Positions 7,151-16,566 are shown, counted from the stretch's first letter. The stretch: 39,884 bases of DNA from Terriglobales bacterium (GCA_025934025.1 JAICYU010000006.1:1-39884), one strand, 5' to 3'. Notes: generated by a model from the sequence alone, not told the origin. Program-made: numbers and translations.

Positions 7151-8662
7151 CTACGGCTCCAATACTTGCTTAACCGAAGTCGTGAGATGCAGGGCCTGCA
7201 GACTGGCAGCATCCCATCCGCCGCCGAGGGCCTTGATCAGCCCCACCGAAGTCACCAGTTGCTGGCCGAGAAGTTGCGCCGCGAGGCGCTGGTTATCCAG
7301 AAGCGTCTGCTCGGCCGTGACAACATCGAGATAAGTGACAAGGCCGCCGGTATAGCGGTCGTTGGCGATTTTGAGCGCGCGCTGTGCCGCGTCCACGGCC
7401 TGCTGCTGCGTTTGCGCGGCCTGGGCCAGCACGCCGAGTCCGGAGAGATTGTCCTCAACATCCTGAAACGCGTTGAGCACGGTCTGGCGGTAAGTGGCAA
7501 CGGAGGCGCCGTACGCTGAAGTAGCAAAGTCCACCTGGGCCTTTCTGCGGCCGCCGGTCAAAATGTCTTCCGCTACGTTGGCGCCCAAAGCCCAGAACCC
7601 GCTGGGCGCGCTGACCAGCGTGGTAATGGCGCGGCTGTTGAAGCCTCCACCGCCTGCGATTCCCACGCTGGGAAAGAAGGCGCTGCGAGCCACGCCGATC
7701 TGTGCGTTCTGTGACGCCATCTGCCGCTCGGCCTGCGCGATGTCCGGACGGCGTTCCAGCACATCAGACGGGACACCCTGCGGAATCACTGGCAGTGAAA
7801 CGTTCAGCGGCTTTGCCGGCACGGTGAAGCTCGAAGCCGGAACTCCCACCAACGCGGCGATCGCGTGCTCGAACTGCGCGCGCTGCCGGCGCAGCAACGT
7901 TGCCTGCGTGCGAGTGGCGGCAAGCTGGGTCTCCTGCTGCGCGACATCCAACCCGGAAGCGATTCCTCCGGCATGACGGTTCTGCACCAGATCCAGCGCT
8001 TTGGCCTGGTACTGCACGGCGGAGTCCACCACCGCGATTTCCGAATCAAGCTCGCGCAGGCTGAAGTAGTCCACGGCCAGCTCTGAGGTAATCACCAGAC
8101 GAACATTCTCCAGCGCCGCGCCGGTGGATTGGTACGCGGCAGTCGCAGATTCCACGTTGCGCCTGATGCCGCCGAACACGTCCGCTTCCCAACTCACGTT
8201 GAATGGAATGATGAAAGAATTCTGCGTAATCGAAGCTGCCAGCGGCGTACCGGAAGCCGTAGGTTCGTTGGCGGATGTGCGGGAACGCTGCGCCAATACT
8301 CCGGCGGAGAGCTGCGGAAACAATCCCGATTGCGTGATGCGCGCCGCGGCACGGGCCTGCTCAAGTTGGTATTGCGCCGTGGCAATGGTTTGATTCGCTT
8401 TCAGCGCCTGAACTTCATAGCCGGTGAGCTCGCTGTCGCCAAACATGCCCCACCAATCGCCTTTTGCCAGCGAGTCCTGCGGAGTGGCTGTCCGCCACGG
8501 AGGCTGCTCTTTCCATGAAGGCGCAACCGGAACGGTGGGCCGGTGATAGTTGGGGCCGACGGTGCAACCAAGCATCGAGATCAGCGCAATGGCGAATACC
8601 AGACCCGCGAAGCTTTTGAACACGCGGCCTGATAATATCGCTGCACGATGAACCTCTGCCAT
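7151..8662 (-). CDS. RND efflux outer membrane lipoprotein, NodT/OprM family
   Basis: A protein of about 503 residues of the TolC superfamily that forms a trimeric outer-membrane channel. With the ATG at 8662, a lipoprotein signal peptide ends in the lipobox SMLGC with Cys33 as the acylated residue, followed by VGPNYHRP, the hallmark of this family. Two repeats of coiled-coil helices (AQYQLEQARAAARITQSG; ERQMASQNAQIGVARSAF) form the tunnel. An upstream start at 8725 is possible but adds an arginine-rich stretch before the signal. No membrane-fusion or RND pump gene adjoins it, so it is an orphan channel that probably serves pumps encoded elsewhere. Confidence 0.92.
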   Translation of the reverse strand: MAEVHRAAILSGRVFKSFAGLVFAIALISMLGCTVGPNYHRPTVPVAPSWKEQPPWRTATPQDSLAKGDWWGMFGDSELTGYEVQALKANQTIATAQYQLEQARAAARITQSGLFPQLSAGVLAQRSRTSANEPTASGTPLAASITQNSFIIPFNVSWEADVFGGIRRNVESATAAYQSTGAALENVRLVITSELAVDYFSLRELDSEIAVVDSAVQYQAKALDLVQNRHAGGIASGLDVAQQETQLAATRTQATLLRRQRAQFEHAIAALVGVPASSFTVPAKPLNVSLPVIPQGVPSDVLERRPDIAQAERQMASQNAQIGVARSAFFPSVGIAGGGGFNSRAITTLVSAPSGFWALGANVAEDILTGGRRKAQVDFATSAYGASVATYRQTVLNAFQDVEDNLSGLGVLAQAAQTQQQAVDAAQRALKIANDRYTGGLVTYLDVVTAEQTLLDNQRLAAQLLGQQLVTSVGLIKALGGGWDAASLQALHLTTSVKQVLEP

Positions 8663-8790
8663 CGAAATGAATACAGGCCGGAGAGATCGAGTGAAACACC
8701 TGGGCCAGAGCATGCCTTTTCTCATAGAGCGTTTAACGATTGTATTCCGGCAAACGCTGTTGCGCGCAGCGGCTCTCGATGCAATTGAGC

Positions 8791-8816
8791 AAAAAGAAGC
8801 GCCCTCTCAGGGCGCC
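8791..8816 (-). terminator. Rho-independent terminator of hpf
   Basis: On the minus strand gcgccct pairs with agggcgc (8810-8816 with 8800-8806) across a 3-nt loop and is followed by cttcttttt. The hpf stop codon TGA (8807-8809) lies in the loop, with its T partly engaged at the stem boundary. Confidence 0.75.
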
Positions 8817-9406
8817 TCGATCAATTCCATCTTGCCGTCTTTCTTGCGATGCAGCACTTTCACGCGGCCTTCAGGATCGCGAAAGACAAAAACTTCGCGG
8901 TCGCGAAACTCCGCTTCCTTCACCGCTTCTTCCAGCGTCAAGGGCCGATGCGAGACAGAGTCTGCGCTGCGGATGATGTGAGTTTCAGTAAATTTGACGG
9001 CATTCGGAAACGAATGGACTTTCACCGGAACCGCGGTTTTCAAATCGCCGCCAACCGCGATCTCCAGCGATACCTCTTCCGACACTACTTCCTCTCCCTG
9101 CCGCTTGCGCGCTTTCTGTTTCTTGCTCTTCCAACGAGTCTTGTATTTCACTGCCTGGCGCTCTACCTTGTCGAGCGCGTCGCCGATGGCACTGGCGACG
9201 TCTGTGGACTCCGCCAATCCGACAATGGGAGGATGGTTCCGCACTGCTACCGTGATCTCAACGTTGTAACGGTGCTTCTCCGCGGAGAAGATCACGTGCG
9301 TTTCAAATGTGCCTAGGATTTTCTTGAGTTTTTCAAGTCCGGTTTCGACTTGTTTGCGGGTTGCAGGAGTGACTTCAAACTGGCGGCCAGTATATTCCAC
9401 GTTCAT
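8807..9406 (-). CDS. hpf: Ribosome hibernation promoting factor, long form
   Basis: A 199-residue protein. Residues 1-100 form the YfiA/HPF S30AE domain (MNVEYTGRQFEVTPATRKQV), which binds the 30S decoding centre. After a basic linker (KKQKARKRQG) comes the C-terminal dimerisation domain (LTLEEAVKEAEFRDREVFVF and RKKDGKMELIE), so this is the long form that joins two ribosomes into 100S dimers. The start at 9406 is set by an ideal AGGAGG at 9414-9419; an in-frame ATG at 9451 would add 15 unrelated residues. The position after rpoN is conserved in many Gram-negative bacteria. Confidence 0.95.
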   Translation of the reverse strand: MNVEYTGRQFEVTPATRKQVETGLEKLKKILGTFETHVIFSAEKHRYNVEITVAVRNHPPIVGLAESTDVASAIGDALDKVERQAVKYKTRWKSKKQKARKRQGEEVVSEEVSLEIAVGGDLKTAVPVKVHSFPNAVKFTETHIIRSADSVSHRPLTLEEAVKEAEFRDREVFVFRDPEGRVKVLHRKKDGKMELIEAP

Positions 9407-9413
9407 GAGACTC

Positions 9414-9419
9414 CCTCCT
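9414..9419 (-). promoter_or_regulatory. Strong ribosome-binding site of hpf
   Basis: AGGAGG on the minus strand, seven bases before the ATG at 9406. It decides the hpf start in favour of 9406 over 9451. Confidence 0.85.
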
Positions 9420-9515
9420 GGGGGTGAGGCATTGTTGCCGGAACACGGCATCAGGTCCAGGCAACTTCTTACTACGGAAGGCGAATAGTCCCGTGCGACC
9501 CCGCCTTCATGCAGC

Positions 9516-11189
9516 TCAGTTTTTTACCCTCCTTTGATGGGTGCTGGGAATCTTCATGTCCTCCCGATATTTTGCAACCGTCCTTCGGGTGACCTGAATT
9601 CCCTGCGATTGCAGAATCTTAGTGATGTGCTCATCGGTCAGAGGTTTGCTCGGGTCCTCTTCTTCAATCAGTTTTTTCACGCGCCTCTTCAATATCAGCA
9701 GCGACGTGCCGCCTCCCTCAGGACCCTGCACGCTCTCAGAAAAAAAGTAGCGCAGCTCGAAAACTCCCTGCTGCGTGTGAACGTACTTGCCGGCAACCGC
9801 GCGGCTCACCGTGGAAGGATGTACGCCGATTTCTTCCGCCACTTCCTTGATCATCATCGGCTTCAGCAGATCAATGCCATGGTCCAGGAACTCGCCCTGG
9901 CGGCCGATGATGGCATAGCATACCTTCAAAATCGTCTGACGCCGCTGCTCAATGTTCTTGATCAACTGCACCGCCGACTTGAAGCGTTCTTTCACGTAGG
10001 ACTTTACGTCCTTTTCCACGCCTTCGCCCTGGTGGAGCAGGCGGCGATACGTGGGACTGACACGAAGTTGCGGCAAATCTTCATCGTTCATCAGTACGAG
10101 ATATTCGTCGCCGTGTTTCACGAAAGCGACATCAGGCTCGATCAGCTTGGGTTCAGTCTTGTTGTACCGCAGGCCGGGCTTGGGATCGAGGGTGCGGATG
10201 AACTCGTGCGCATGAATCACCGCCTCCAGAGGCCGTGTGATGGCTCTTGCAATCTCTTTGTACTGCTTGTTTTGCAGGAAATGAAGCTGGCCCTCCACGA
10301 TCTTGAGCGCATCCTCCACCACCTGATCGTTTTCCGGATCTTCCGAGCCTTCCATCTCTCGGGTCTTCAGCAGGTACTCGAGCTGGGCCATCAGACATTC
10401 GCGAAGATCGCGGGCCGCCACGCCGACAGGATCAAAAAAGCGGACCACTTGAATGGCTTCCCGCAGGTCGTCGCGCGTGAACTGGAGCACAGGAGTCAGG
10501 TGATTGCGGTTCTCCGCGGCTGCTGCTTCCGGCGAAGGCGTATGCGAAACCACGAGCTGCAAGTGCGAGGCATCACCGTTTTGCTGCGCCGTCTCTGCGG
10601 TCTCTGCTGTTTCTGCCGCAGGCGCGCTCGCCTCGGGATGCACGCCCATCAGCTCGTCTTCTGAGGCTGTGAGATAGCCCTCTTCATTCAGATTGCCAAT
10701 CACCAGCTCGGCCGCAGCAGCAACCTCCGGGCGCACATTCAACGAACCAAGCTGCCACAGCAGATGGTCCGTCAGCGTGCTTGGCTTGGAGAGGAAGTTT
10801 TCAAAGGAAGGCCGCTCAATCTCCTCCATGTTGGTGGAGCTGCGATAGCCAGGGTCAAGGTAATCGCGGAAGAAGGAGCCGAAATCAATTTCATCAAACG
10901 GATCTTTCTTGTCAGTGTCAGCGGAATCCTGCTGCGCCGGTTCCTCCCGCTCGTGAATTTCCTGGGCCACTTCCCTTTCGCGCGCTTCCTCGCGTCCGGC
11001 CACTTCATCCAGCAGCGGCACGGAAGAATCGAGTTCCTCCAGAACGGGGTTCTCTACCATTTCAGCATTGATCATTTCCCGCAGCTCGAGCTTGTTGAGC
11101 GCGAGAACGCTGACCATCTGCACCAGCCCTGGCGTCAGGATCTGGCGCTGCGTTACCTTCAAATTCAGTTTGTTCTGGAGTAATACCAT
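9516..11189 (-). CDS. rpoN: RNA polymerase sigma-54 factor
   Basis: A 557-residue sigma-54, which recognises -24/-12 promoters and needs an AAA+ activator. Region I, the activator-interaction region, starts at residue 5 (QNKLNLKVTQRQILTPGLVQ). An acidic region II of unusual length spans roughly residues 55-215, with an Ala/Glu/Thr-rich insertion around 190-225. The core-binding and HTH regions follow (GVHPSTVSRAVAGKYV). The RpoN box RRTVAKYREDMKIPS sits near the C-terminus. The ATG at 11189 is preceded by aggga. It sits between lptB and hpf, a conserved order. No sigma-54 activator is encoded in the window. Confidence 0.96.
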   Translation of the reverse strand: MVLLQNKLNLKVTQRQILTPGLVQMVSVLALNKLELREMINAEMVENPVLEELDSSVPLLDEVAGREEAREREVAQEIHEREEPAQQDSADTDKKDPFDEIDFGSFFRDYLDPGYRSSTNMEEIERPSFENFLSKPSTLTDHLLWQLGSLNVRPEVAAAAELVIGNLNEEGYLTASEDELMGVHPEASAPAAETAETAETAQQNGDASHLQLVVSHTPSPEAAAAENRNHLTPVLQFTRDDLREAIQVVRFFDPVGVAARDLRECLMAQLEYLLKTREMEGSEDPENDQVVEDALKIVEGQLHFLQNKQYKEIARAITRPLEAVIHAHEFIRTLDPKPGLRYNKTEPKLIEPDVAFVKHGDEYLVLMNDEDLPQLRVSPTYRRLLHQGEGVEKDVKSYVKERFKSAVQLIKNIEQRRQTILKVCYAIIGRQGEFLDHGIDLLKPMMIKEVAEEIGVHPSTVSRAVAGKYVHTQQGVFELRYFFSESVQGPEGGGTSLLILKRRVKKLIEEEDPSKPLTDEHITKILQSQGIQVTRRTVAKYREDMKIPSTHQRRVKN

Positions 11190-11251
11190 TCTTCCCTGAC
11201 AGTCCTATTGTCGCGCCGGGGGAGCGCTTGCGAAAGAGTACCCACGTAATT

Positions 11252-11980
11252 TCACACGAAGGAAAAACTCTCGCCCAGATACACCCGTTTCACTTCGGGA
11301 TCGTTGCCTAGCTGTTCCGGGGTTCCGTCGCGGAAAATTCTTCCTTCATTAATGATGTAAGCGCGGTCAGTCACTGAGAGCGTCTCACGCACGTTGTGAT
11401 CAGTGATCAGCACGCCAATGCCATTGGCTTTGAGATCGAAGATTATCTTCTGCAGGTCGAGCACGGCAATTGGGTCAATGCCCGAGAACGGCTCGTCCAG
11501 CAGAATAAATTTTGGCGCGATGCACAGCGCGCGCGCAATTTCCACGCGCCGCCGCTCTCCGCCGGAAAGCGCATATCCCATGTTGCTGCGGATGTGCCCC
11601 AACCCAAGCTCGTCAATCAACTGGTCGCGCTTGCGCCGGCGCTCCTGCCATGACAGCTCCTGCACTTCCAGCACCGCCATGATGTTCTCTTCCACCGTTA
11701 GCTTGCGGAAGACTGACGGTTCCTGCGGCAGGTAGCTGATCCCATACTCCCGGGCGCGCAGGTACATGGGAACGTCAGTAATCTCCTCCCCATCCATCAG
11801 CACACGTCCGCTGTCCGGTGGAACCAGGCCAACGGTCATATAAAAGGTCGTGGTCTTGCCGGCGCCGTTAGGGCCCAGCAAACCTACCACCTCAGCTTGA
11901 TTGATATGGAGACTGACGCCGTTTACTACTCTCCGCCCACGGTACGATTTCGCGATGTCGTCCGTGGCCAGGGTCTGCAT
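11252..11980 (-). CDS. lptB: LPS export ABC transporter ATP-binding protein LptB
   Basis: A 242-residue ATPase that powers extraction of lipopolysaccharide from the inner membrane with LptFG and LptC. Walker [10 protein letters not shown] at 36-44, signature [15 protein letters not shown], Walker [14 protein letters not shown], and the LptB-specific [19 protein letters not shown] are all present. It starts eight bases after the stop of the LptC/LptA-like gene, so the two are cotranscribed. lptF, lptG and lptD are not in the window. Length matches the family. Confidence 0.96.
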   Translation of the reverse strand: MQTLATDDIAKSYRGRRVVNGVSLHINQAEVVGLLGPNGAGKTTTFYMTVGLVPPDSGRVLMDGEEITDVPMYLRAREYGISYLPQEPSVFRKLTVEENIMAVLEVQELSWQERRRKRDQLIDELGLGHIRSNMGYALSGGERRRVEIARALCIAPKFILLDEPFSGIDPIAVLDLQKIIFDLKANGIGVLITDHNVRETLSVTDRAYIINEGRIFRDGTPEQLGNDPEVKRVYLGESFSFV

Positions 11981-11988
11981 TTAACTTC

Positions 11989-14229
11989 CTACTCGCGTCT
12001 GGATTCCTGTTTTTGGCTTCCTGCGGGGGCAGAATCACCGCTACCTACGAGCACCCTATCACCCTGAGTAAAGAAAGTCAACGAATTCCCCGAGATTTGG
12101 CCGTGTTCGGCATCAAAAATGCTAGGGAGATTCCCTTCAGACCCCGTAAGCACAAATTTCTGCTCCTGTGCGACGTAAACCAAGCGGCTTCCCTGGGCTT
12201 TGCGATCACGCTCCTGAATCCTGATATCTCCTTCAGCTACAATACGATCCAGTTGACCCGAAGGAGACGAACCTGAAGTTCCGCGAGAGGGGAGAAGGAG
12301 CACTTGGGCACTGTCCGCATTCATTATCGCGTCCTCGGCATGGATCTCCACCTTACCTGAAAAGACCGCTTTTCGCTCGGCATCCACGTAGGAAAGCCGG
12401 TCGGCAGCCACTGTAACCGGCGTTGTTTTCCCGGTTTTTTCGCTTTGGAGAAAAACGCTCGTAACCCGACCAGCCTGATTTCCCTGAGCCAGAAGACTGC
12501 GGTCAGTCTTGTTAAAACTAAGCAACGGCGCCTCAACGATATTCGGCCCCTGCCACAGGCGGGCGGCCGTGTACCTGGCAGTTGCGACTGCCTGCCTGGC
12601 TATAACGCTGTTCCCGGTCACATGAATTGGCGCGCCCGATGCCAGCATTCCTCCGTCGGGCTGGGCTTTCAGATCGTTATAGGTGGTCTTCACATTACCT
12701 CTGCCCACCGCTGTTCCGGTCTTGCGGTTGAGTTCCAGAGTGTCCGCAGAAAGCTCGACTCCGCCTTCCTGCACGCGCGGGTTTCCCTGGAGAGAATAGG
12801 TTTCACTCGCGACGGTGTAATGAGCGTGGTCTGCGGACGCCTTTCTCTCTCCCTCTTGATAGTGAAAATCGCCTTTGAGATCTGCGGCGGCGATGGTTCC
12901 ATCAGGCCGAAACGCTGCGGTAAGCTCACGGGCGGTTGCCGTCCTTGCCGGCTGTCCTGCGGTTTCAGAGATGATCTTTGCGTCTGGGCTGCCCACAACC
13001 GAGCGCAGGCGATTATCGGGGTTGAAATCGGCCTGGAATTGTCCAGCAGTAATAGTGTTGGTTGCAGGCTGCTGCGTAAGAATGATTTCAGCCGGCCCCT
13101 GCGAGGTAACCGCTTTCTCTAACTGCCTTCCGTTCCTGACAGTCAGATCCACCGCAGCCGCACGCAGTTCCTGCGATTTGCCCATGGCTCCCTGCACAAG
13201 ATCTACCTGACCCGATGCCTGTGTCCGCCGGATCTGGCCTTTGGGTCCGAAGAGGAGTGCAAGATTTTCTGCCTTTCCATTCGCCGGCGACTTGCCTCTG
13301 CGCGCGAAATTGACGTTCCCGGAAATGGCGGCTGATTGCGGCTGATTGCTCCCCACCAACAGCAGCTTGCCTTGAGCAGCGTTCAACTCGAACCCTTGCG
13401 GTCCCGGCGCTTCAGCCCGCAAGTTGCCCTCGCCTTCCACCCGCTCCACAGTGCTGTTCTCGCGCAGCAGGATTCTTACCTGATCGGCCGAAAGAGTGCG
13501 CTCCGGCTGCTCCACGCGCGCCGCATGCAGCACGATCTCGCGCGGATCCTTTTTTATGGAAGCGCTCTGCCCCGTGATGGTCGCTTTTTGCTTCTCTGTG
13601 GTGACGATCCGCACTGCCGAACTCAGCGTGAGAACGCTCTGCTGCGCATTGTAAGTGGCCCCTACGGCTGAACCCTTTGCTCCGGGAAAGCGGAATTCAA
13701 TCTTCTCTGAGGTATGCGCTATTCCGCTCTTGCGATTGAAGGTGAGACCGCTGGTGTTTACGTGGATCAGGTTGCGCGTTTCTGGCGCGGGCCGCTGGCC
13801 GGCGGCAGCAGAAACGGAAGCGTCCGCCTCAAGATCAATTTGCACCTGGCCGTTGGCGCTCATATCTCCGGTTTGCGGATCGTAGAGAAAGTCGGAGCCG
13901 GAGATCTCGTCAGAGCTATTGTTGTTGCGGTCGTAAACCACAATGCTGACATCGTGCAGCGCAGCCTTCCCTCCTTCGGGATGGCCTGGTTCCTTGAATT
14001 GCTGGAAGTTCGCAGCGTGAATGGTGAAAAGAGTCTTGCCTCCCTCCGATTGCGAGTAGGTAAATCCGGCGCCGCTGCGCGCGACGTTTTCGGGAATCTG
14101 TTTGGGAAGATGCGCCAGAGGTTTTTGGCTCTTGATGATTCCGCGCAGGTAAAACCCCGCCGCAATCAGGACCGCCAGGGCGGCGGCAGCGGCAAAGATT
14201 CTCCTGAGAATATGCGGATTCGGAGCCAT
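11989..14229 (-). CDS. LptC-LptA (OstA-like) fusion, LPS transport periplasmic protein
   Basis: A 746-residue protein anchored by one N-terminal helix (residues 9-28, ILRRIFAAAAALAVLIAAGF). Residues ~40-190 resemble LptC (FTIHAANFQQF; GSDFLYDPQTGDMSANG). The remainder is a long run of OstA/LptA-like beta-jellyroll repeats (for example GTAVGRGNVKTTYNDLKA and RKAVFSGKVEIHAEDAIMN), with LptA-type ends (RLVYVAQEQKFVLTG). Separate LptC and LptA in E. coli are about 190 and 185 residues, so this one is fused and much expanded. It would carry LPS from LptB2FG across the periplasm in one bridge. The adjacent lptB supports this. The exact domain boundary is approximate. Confidence 0.85.
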   Translation of the reverse strand: MAPNPHILRRIFAAAAALAVLIAAGFYLRGIIKSQKPLAHLPKQIPENVARSGAGFTYSQSEGGKTLFTIHAANFQQFKEPGHPEGGKAALHDVSIVVYDRNNNSSDEISGSDFLYDPQTGDMSANGQVQIDLEADASVSAAAGQRPAPETRNLIHVNTSGLTFNRKSGIAHTSEKIEFRFPGAKGSAVGATYNAQQSVLTLSSAVRIVTTEKQKATITGQSASIKKDPREIVLHAARVEQPERTLSADQVRILLRENSTVERVEGEGNLRAEAPGPQGFELNAAQGKLLLVGSNQPQSAAISGNVNFARRGKSPANGKAENLALLFGPKGQIRRTQASGQVDLVQGAMGKSQELRAAAVDLTVRNGRQLEKAVTSQGPAEIILTQQPATNTITAGQFQADFNPDNRLRSVVGSPDAKIISETAGQPARTATARELTAAFRPDGTIAAADLKGDFHYQEGERKASADHAHYTVASETYSLQGNPRVQEGGVELSADTLELNRKTGTAVGRGNVKTTYNDLKAQPDGGMLASGAPIHVTGNSVIARQAVATARYTAARLWQGPNIVEAPLLSFNKTDRSLLAQGNQAGRVTSVFLQSEKTGKTTPVTVAADRLSYVDAERKAVFSGKVEIHAEDAIMNADSAQVLLLPSRGTSGSSPSGQLDRIVAEGDIRIQERDRKAQGSRLVYVAQEQKFVLTGSEGNLPSIFDAEHGQISGNSLTFFTQGDRVLVGSGDSAPAGSQKQESRRE

Positions 14230-14311
14230 TCGGTTCCAGTCTAACTGAACTCATCCAAAGAGCATCCAGCCACAAGAAACCGATATTGCAGTTTCACGAG
14301 GTGTGCCGCAG

Positions 14312-15475
14312 TCAGGTCTTGGAGCGCTGATGGACAGCTAACAGGACCTTCAGGGTCTCCTCGGCCGTCCGTCGCCAGGACAAGCGCTGCGCTTGCTTGA
14401 GGCCTGCTGCCGCAAGTTCCTGGCGTAACGATGCGTCGGCGACGGCTGTCTCCAGACACGCAGCCATCTCATTGACCGATTCGGGATCGAAGTAACGCAA
14501 CACTGCGCCGGAAATCTCTTTAAGGCATGAGCTTTTTGCAGCTATCACAGGCACGCCGCAAGCCATTGCTTCCACCATAGGCAGGCAAAAGCCTTCATAC
14601 AACGAGGGAATTGTCACGAGAAGCGACCCTTTCAGCAGTGCAGGCAAATCATCATCGCTGAGAGGGCCGGGGAAAACCACCTTGCCTCGGTCGCTGCTCA
14701 ACTCGCGCGCGGCAGCAGTCAGTTCTTCGCCTTTCCAGCCAAGCTTGCCCGCCAGCACCAGATCGAGCTCGAGTTCAGGGCGGCGAGCCAGAACCTGCGC
14801 CCAGGCTTGAATCAGCCGCTTCAGGTTCTTGCGTGGCTGCATCAGGCCATGATGAAAGATGTACGATCGCGTGATTCCGTGCCGTTGCCGAAGTCTCGCC
14901 AACTGCTCGCGATCTGCAGGTGCTGCGCTGAACCGGAGATGATCGCAACCCGAGTACACCACTGAAACCTTCGACTCAGGGACTTCGTAGACATGCATGA
15001 GATCGCGTTTGCAGGATTCTGAAATCGCGATCAGATGCGCCGACGACTTGATCGCGCGTTTCAGAAAAAAACGCAGCTTGCGGACGACCGCTGCTGGCGC
15101 AAAGTTCGGCATCAGCACGGGAGACAAGTCGTGGACGGTGCTGACCACCGGCGCGGCCATAGGTCCATACAGGCAGTTCACGGACGGCGAGAAGATCACG
15201 TCCGGCCGGCGCAGCAATAATGTGAGCCCCGCGCCGCCATAGCGCCAGAGCCGGTCAGAAGCTAGCAGCGCTGCGCGTGAGGGCTGAAATCCCGGTGCGG
15301 CAGCAAATGAGTTCTGGTCATGGAGCAGTGGTGTGATCTCCACCGGGTATTGCGCTGCGGCTTCGCGCATCTGGCGCAGCACTTCGCGCGTGTAAACATA
15401 AATTCCGGTGTGCCGATGGACCTCACCCAGATACCAGCCGTCCACGGCGATCTTTGTTTTGCGAACTTGTTCCAC
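14312..15475 (-). CDS. Glycosyltransferase family 4 (GT-B fold)
   Basis: A 387-residue retaining glycosyltransferase. The N-terminal acceptor half starts TKIAVDGWYLGEVHRHTGIYVYTR, with the glycine-poor HTGIY loop. The C-terminal nucleotide-sugar half has HHGLMQPRKNLKRLIQAW and the E-x7-E motif in YEGFCLPMVEAMACGVPVI. A mannosyl- or similar sugar transfer in a cell-surface polysaccharide is likely, but donor and acceptor cannot be assigned. Translation starts at GTG (15475). It lies 29 bp after the methyltransferase gene and 82 bp before the LptC/A gene, so it may be part of the same envelope operon. Confidence 0.9.
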   Translation of the reverse strand: MEQVRKTKIAVDGWYLGEVHRHTGIYVYTREVLRQMREAAAQYPVEITPLLHDQNSFAAAPGFQPSRAALLASDRLWRYGGAGLTLLLRRPDVIFSPSVNCLYGPMAAPVVSTVHDLSPVLMPNFAPAAVVRKLRFFLKRAIKSSAHLIAISESCKRDLMHVYEVPESKVSVVYSGCDHLRFSAAPADREQLARLRQRHGITRSYIFHHGLMQPRKNLKRLIQAWAQVLARRPELELDLVLAGKLGWKGEELTAAARELSSDRGKVVFPGPLSDDDLPALLKGSLLVTIPSLYEGFCLPMVEAMACGVPVIAAKSSCLKEISGAVLRYFDPESVNEMAACLETAVADASLRQELAAAGLKQAQRLSWRRTAEETLKVLLAVHQRSKT

Positions 15476-15504
15476 CCGCAGTGGATTTTACCCGCGCAAC
15501 GCAA

Positions 15505-16287
15505 TTAGCTGTTCTTGATCACGCAATACTGCTTGCTCACGTAGCCTGTTGAGGGCTCGCAATCCAGATAGTGCAGGTCGCCGTTGAACGCGGGATCAGT
15601 GGAGTTGGTGAGCCGGACATCTACGATTTCGGCATCGCAGTCTGCCAGAGTTCGCCGGATGTATTGCTCCGCCATGCAATGCATCAGGATCATCGCCTTG
15701 CGTCCAGTCTTCATCTCTTTCCATCTGCGGCGAACAGCAATCTTGACGCGGAATTTGTGAAGCACCGATGCGTTGCAGTGGTCCGCCATCTGGAACACCA
15801 GCACACCTCCGGGACGGAGCACACGCGCCAGCTCCGTTAGATAGCCGGGCAGAAACTTGCGGTCAATATGCTGCAAGACCAGGCTGCTGTAGACAAATCC
15901 AAACGTCGCGTCAGCGAACGCGCGAAGGTCCGTTTCCTGATTCATTTGAAACTTGCAGCGTGGCTGATCGTGATTCAGCGCGCGGGCCTTGGCGATCATC
16001 GTCGGCGAAATGTCCACGCCCCAGCACTCGCGGAAGCGAGCGGCCAGTGCCCGCGTGAGCCTGCCTGCCCCGCAGCCGAAGTCGAGCGCCGGCCAGTCCT
16101 TATTAATAGTGACGTTCAATCTGCGCAGGTATGCGAGCACTGTCTCAATCTCGCGCTCGCCCGCGACAAAGAACTCCTGCTGGTTCCAGCCGCTGTTGCG
16201 CTTTGCGGGATCGGAGCAGATGGCCCAGAGCGCGTCATCTTGCGCGAGTGTCTCCCATCGCTCGCCGAGTTGCTTGAGAGAAGGCAT
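15505..16287 (-). CDS. Class I SAM-dependent methyltransferase
   Basis: About 260 residues with the Rossmann-type methyltransferase fold: motif I LDFGCGAGRLTRAL, then the acidic end of strand 2 (GVDISPTMIAKA), motif IV YSSLVLQHIDRKFL, and motif VI LRPGGVLVFQ. I chose the ATG at 16287 over 16326 because the extra N-terminal residues would be encoded by the repeat that lies just upstream. The partner glycosyltransferase suggests a sugar or lipid acceptor, but that is inference. Confidence 0.85.
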   Translation of the reverse strand: MPSLKQLGERWETLAQDDALWAICSDPAKRNSGWNQQEFFVAGEREIETVLAYLRRLNVTINKDWPALDFGCGAGRLTRALAARFRECWGVDISPTMIAKARALNHDQPRCKFQMNQETDLRAFADATFGFVYSSLVLQHIDRKFLPGYLTELARVLRPGGVLVFQMADHCNASVLHKFRVKIAVRRRWKEMKTGRKAMILMHCMAEQYIRRTLADCDAEIVDVRLTNSTDPAFNGDLHYLDCEPSTGYVSKQYCVIKNS

Positions 16288-16354
16288 CCAATAAACCTCG
16301 TCATCCCGAAGGCCGTAAGCGAGCAAGCGCAGTCTTCAGCTTGCGGGTAGGCCT

Positions 16355-16425
16355 GAGGGACCTTGTGTTCAGGCTCGGATTACTAGCCTCAAAATCTGAT
16401 TTAACAAACAAACGCAAGGTCCCTC
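16355..16425. repeat. Inverted repeat with arms gagggaccttg(t/c)gtt
   Basis: Arm 16355-16369 (gagggaccttgtgtt) is the reverse complement, with one mismatch, of 16411-16425 (aacgcaaggtccctc), with 41 bases between. It sits in the intergenic space between two divergently oriented methyltransferase genes. The flanking tcatcccgaagg text resembles dispersed intergenic repeats of soil bacteria. Confidence 0.6.
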
Positions 16426-16566
16426 GCTCCTATTCGGACGCTGAAGAGAGCGCGTCCTCATTGACGGAGACTCGGGATGGCGAAACCATTAACATGTTGC
16501 TATTTTCGAGGTCCCCGGCTAAGTGCGTTTCTTCGTGACAGATATTTGTATAGTCTAACGCCACCC

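Noticed and set aside
9534-10664. Open frame of about 376 codons antisense to rpoN
   Set aside because: Mirror of rpoN codon bias; no recognisable domain.
16535-16554. gtgaca and tatagt as a promoter for the second methyltransferase
   Set aside because: Only eight bases separate the boxes, too few for a sigma-70 promoter.
16477-16566. Extended N-terminus of the second methyltransferase
   Set aside because: The 30 added residues come from intergenic-looking sequence and do not resemble the rest of the protein; kept only as an alternative start.
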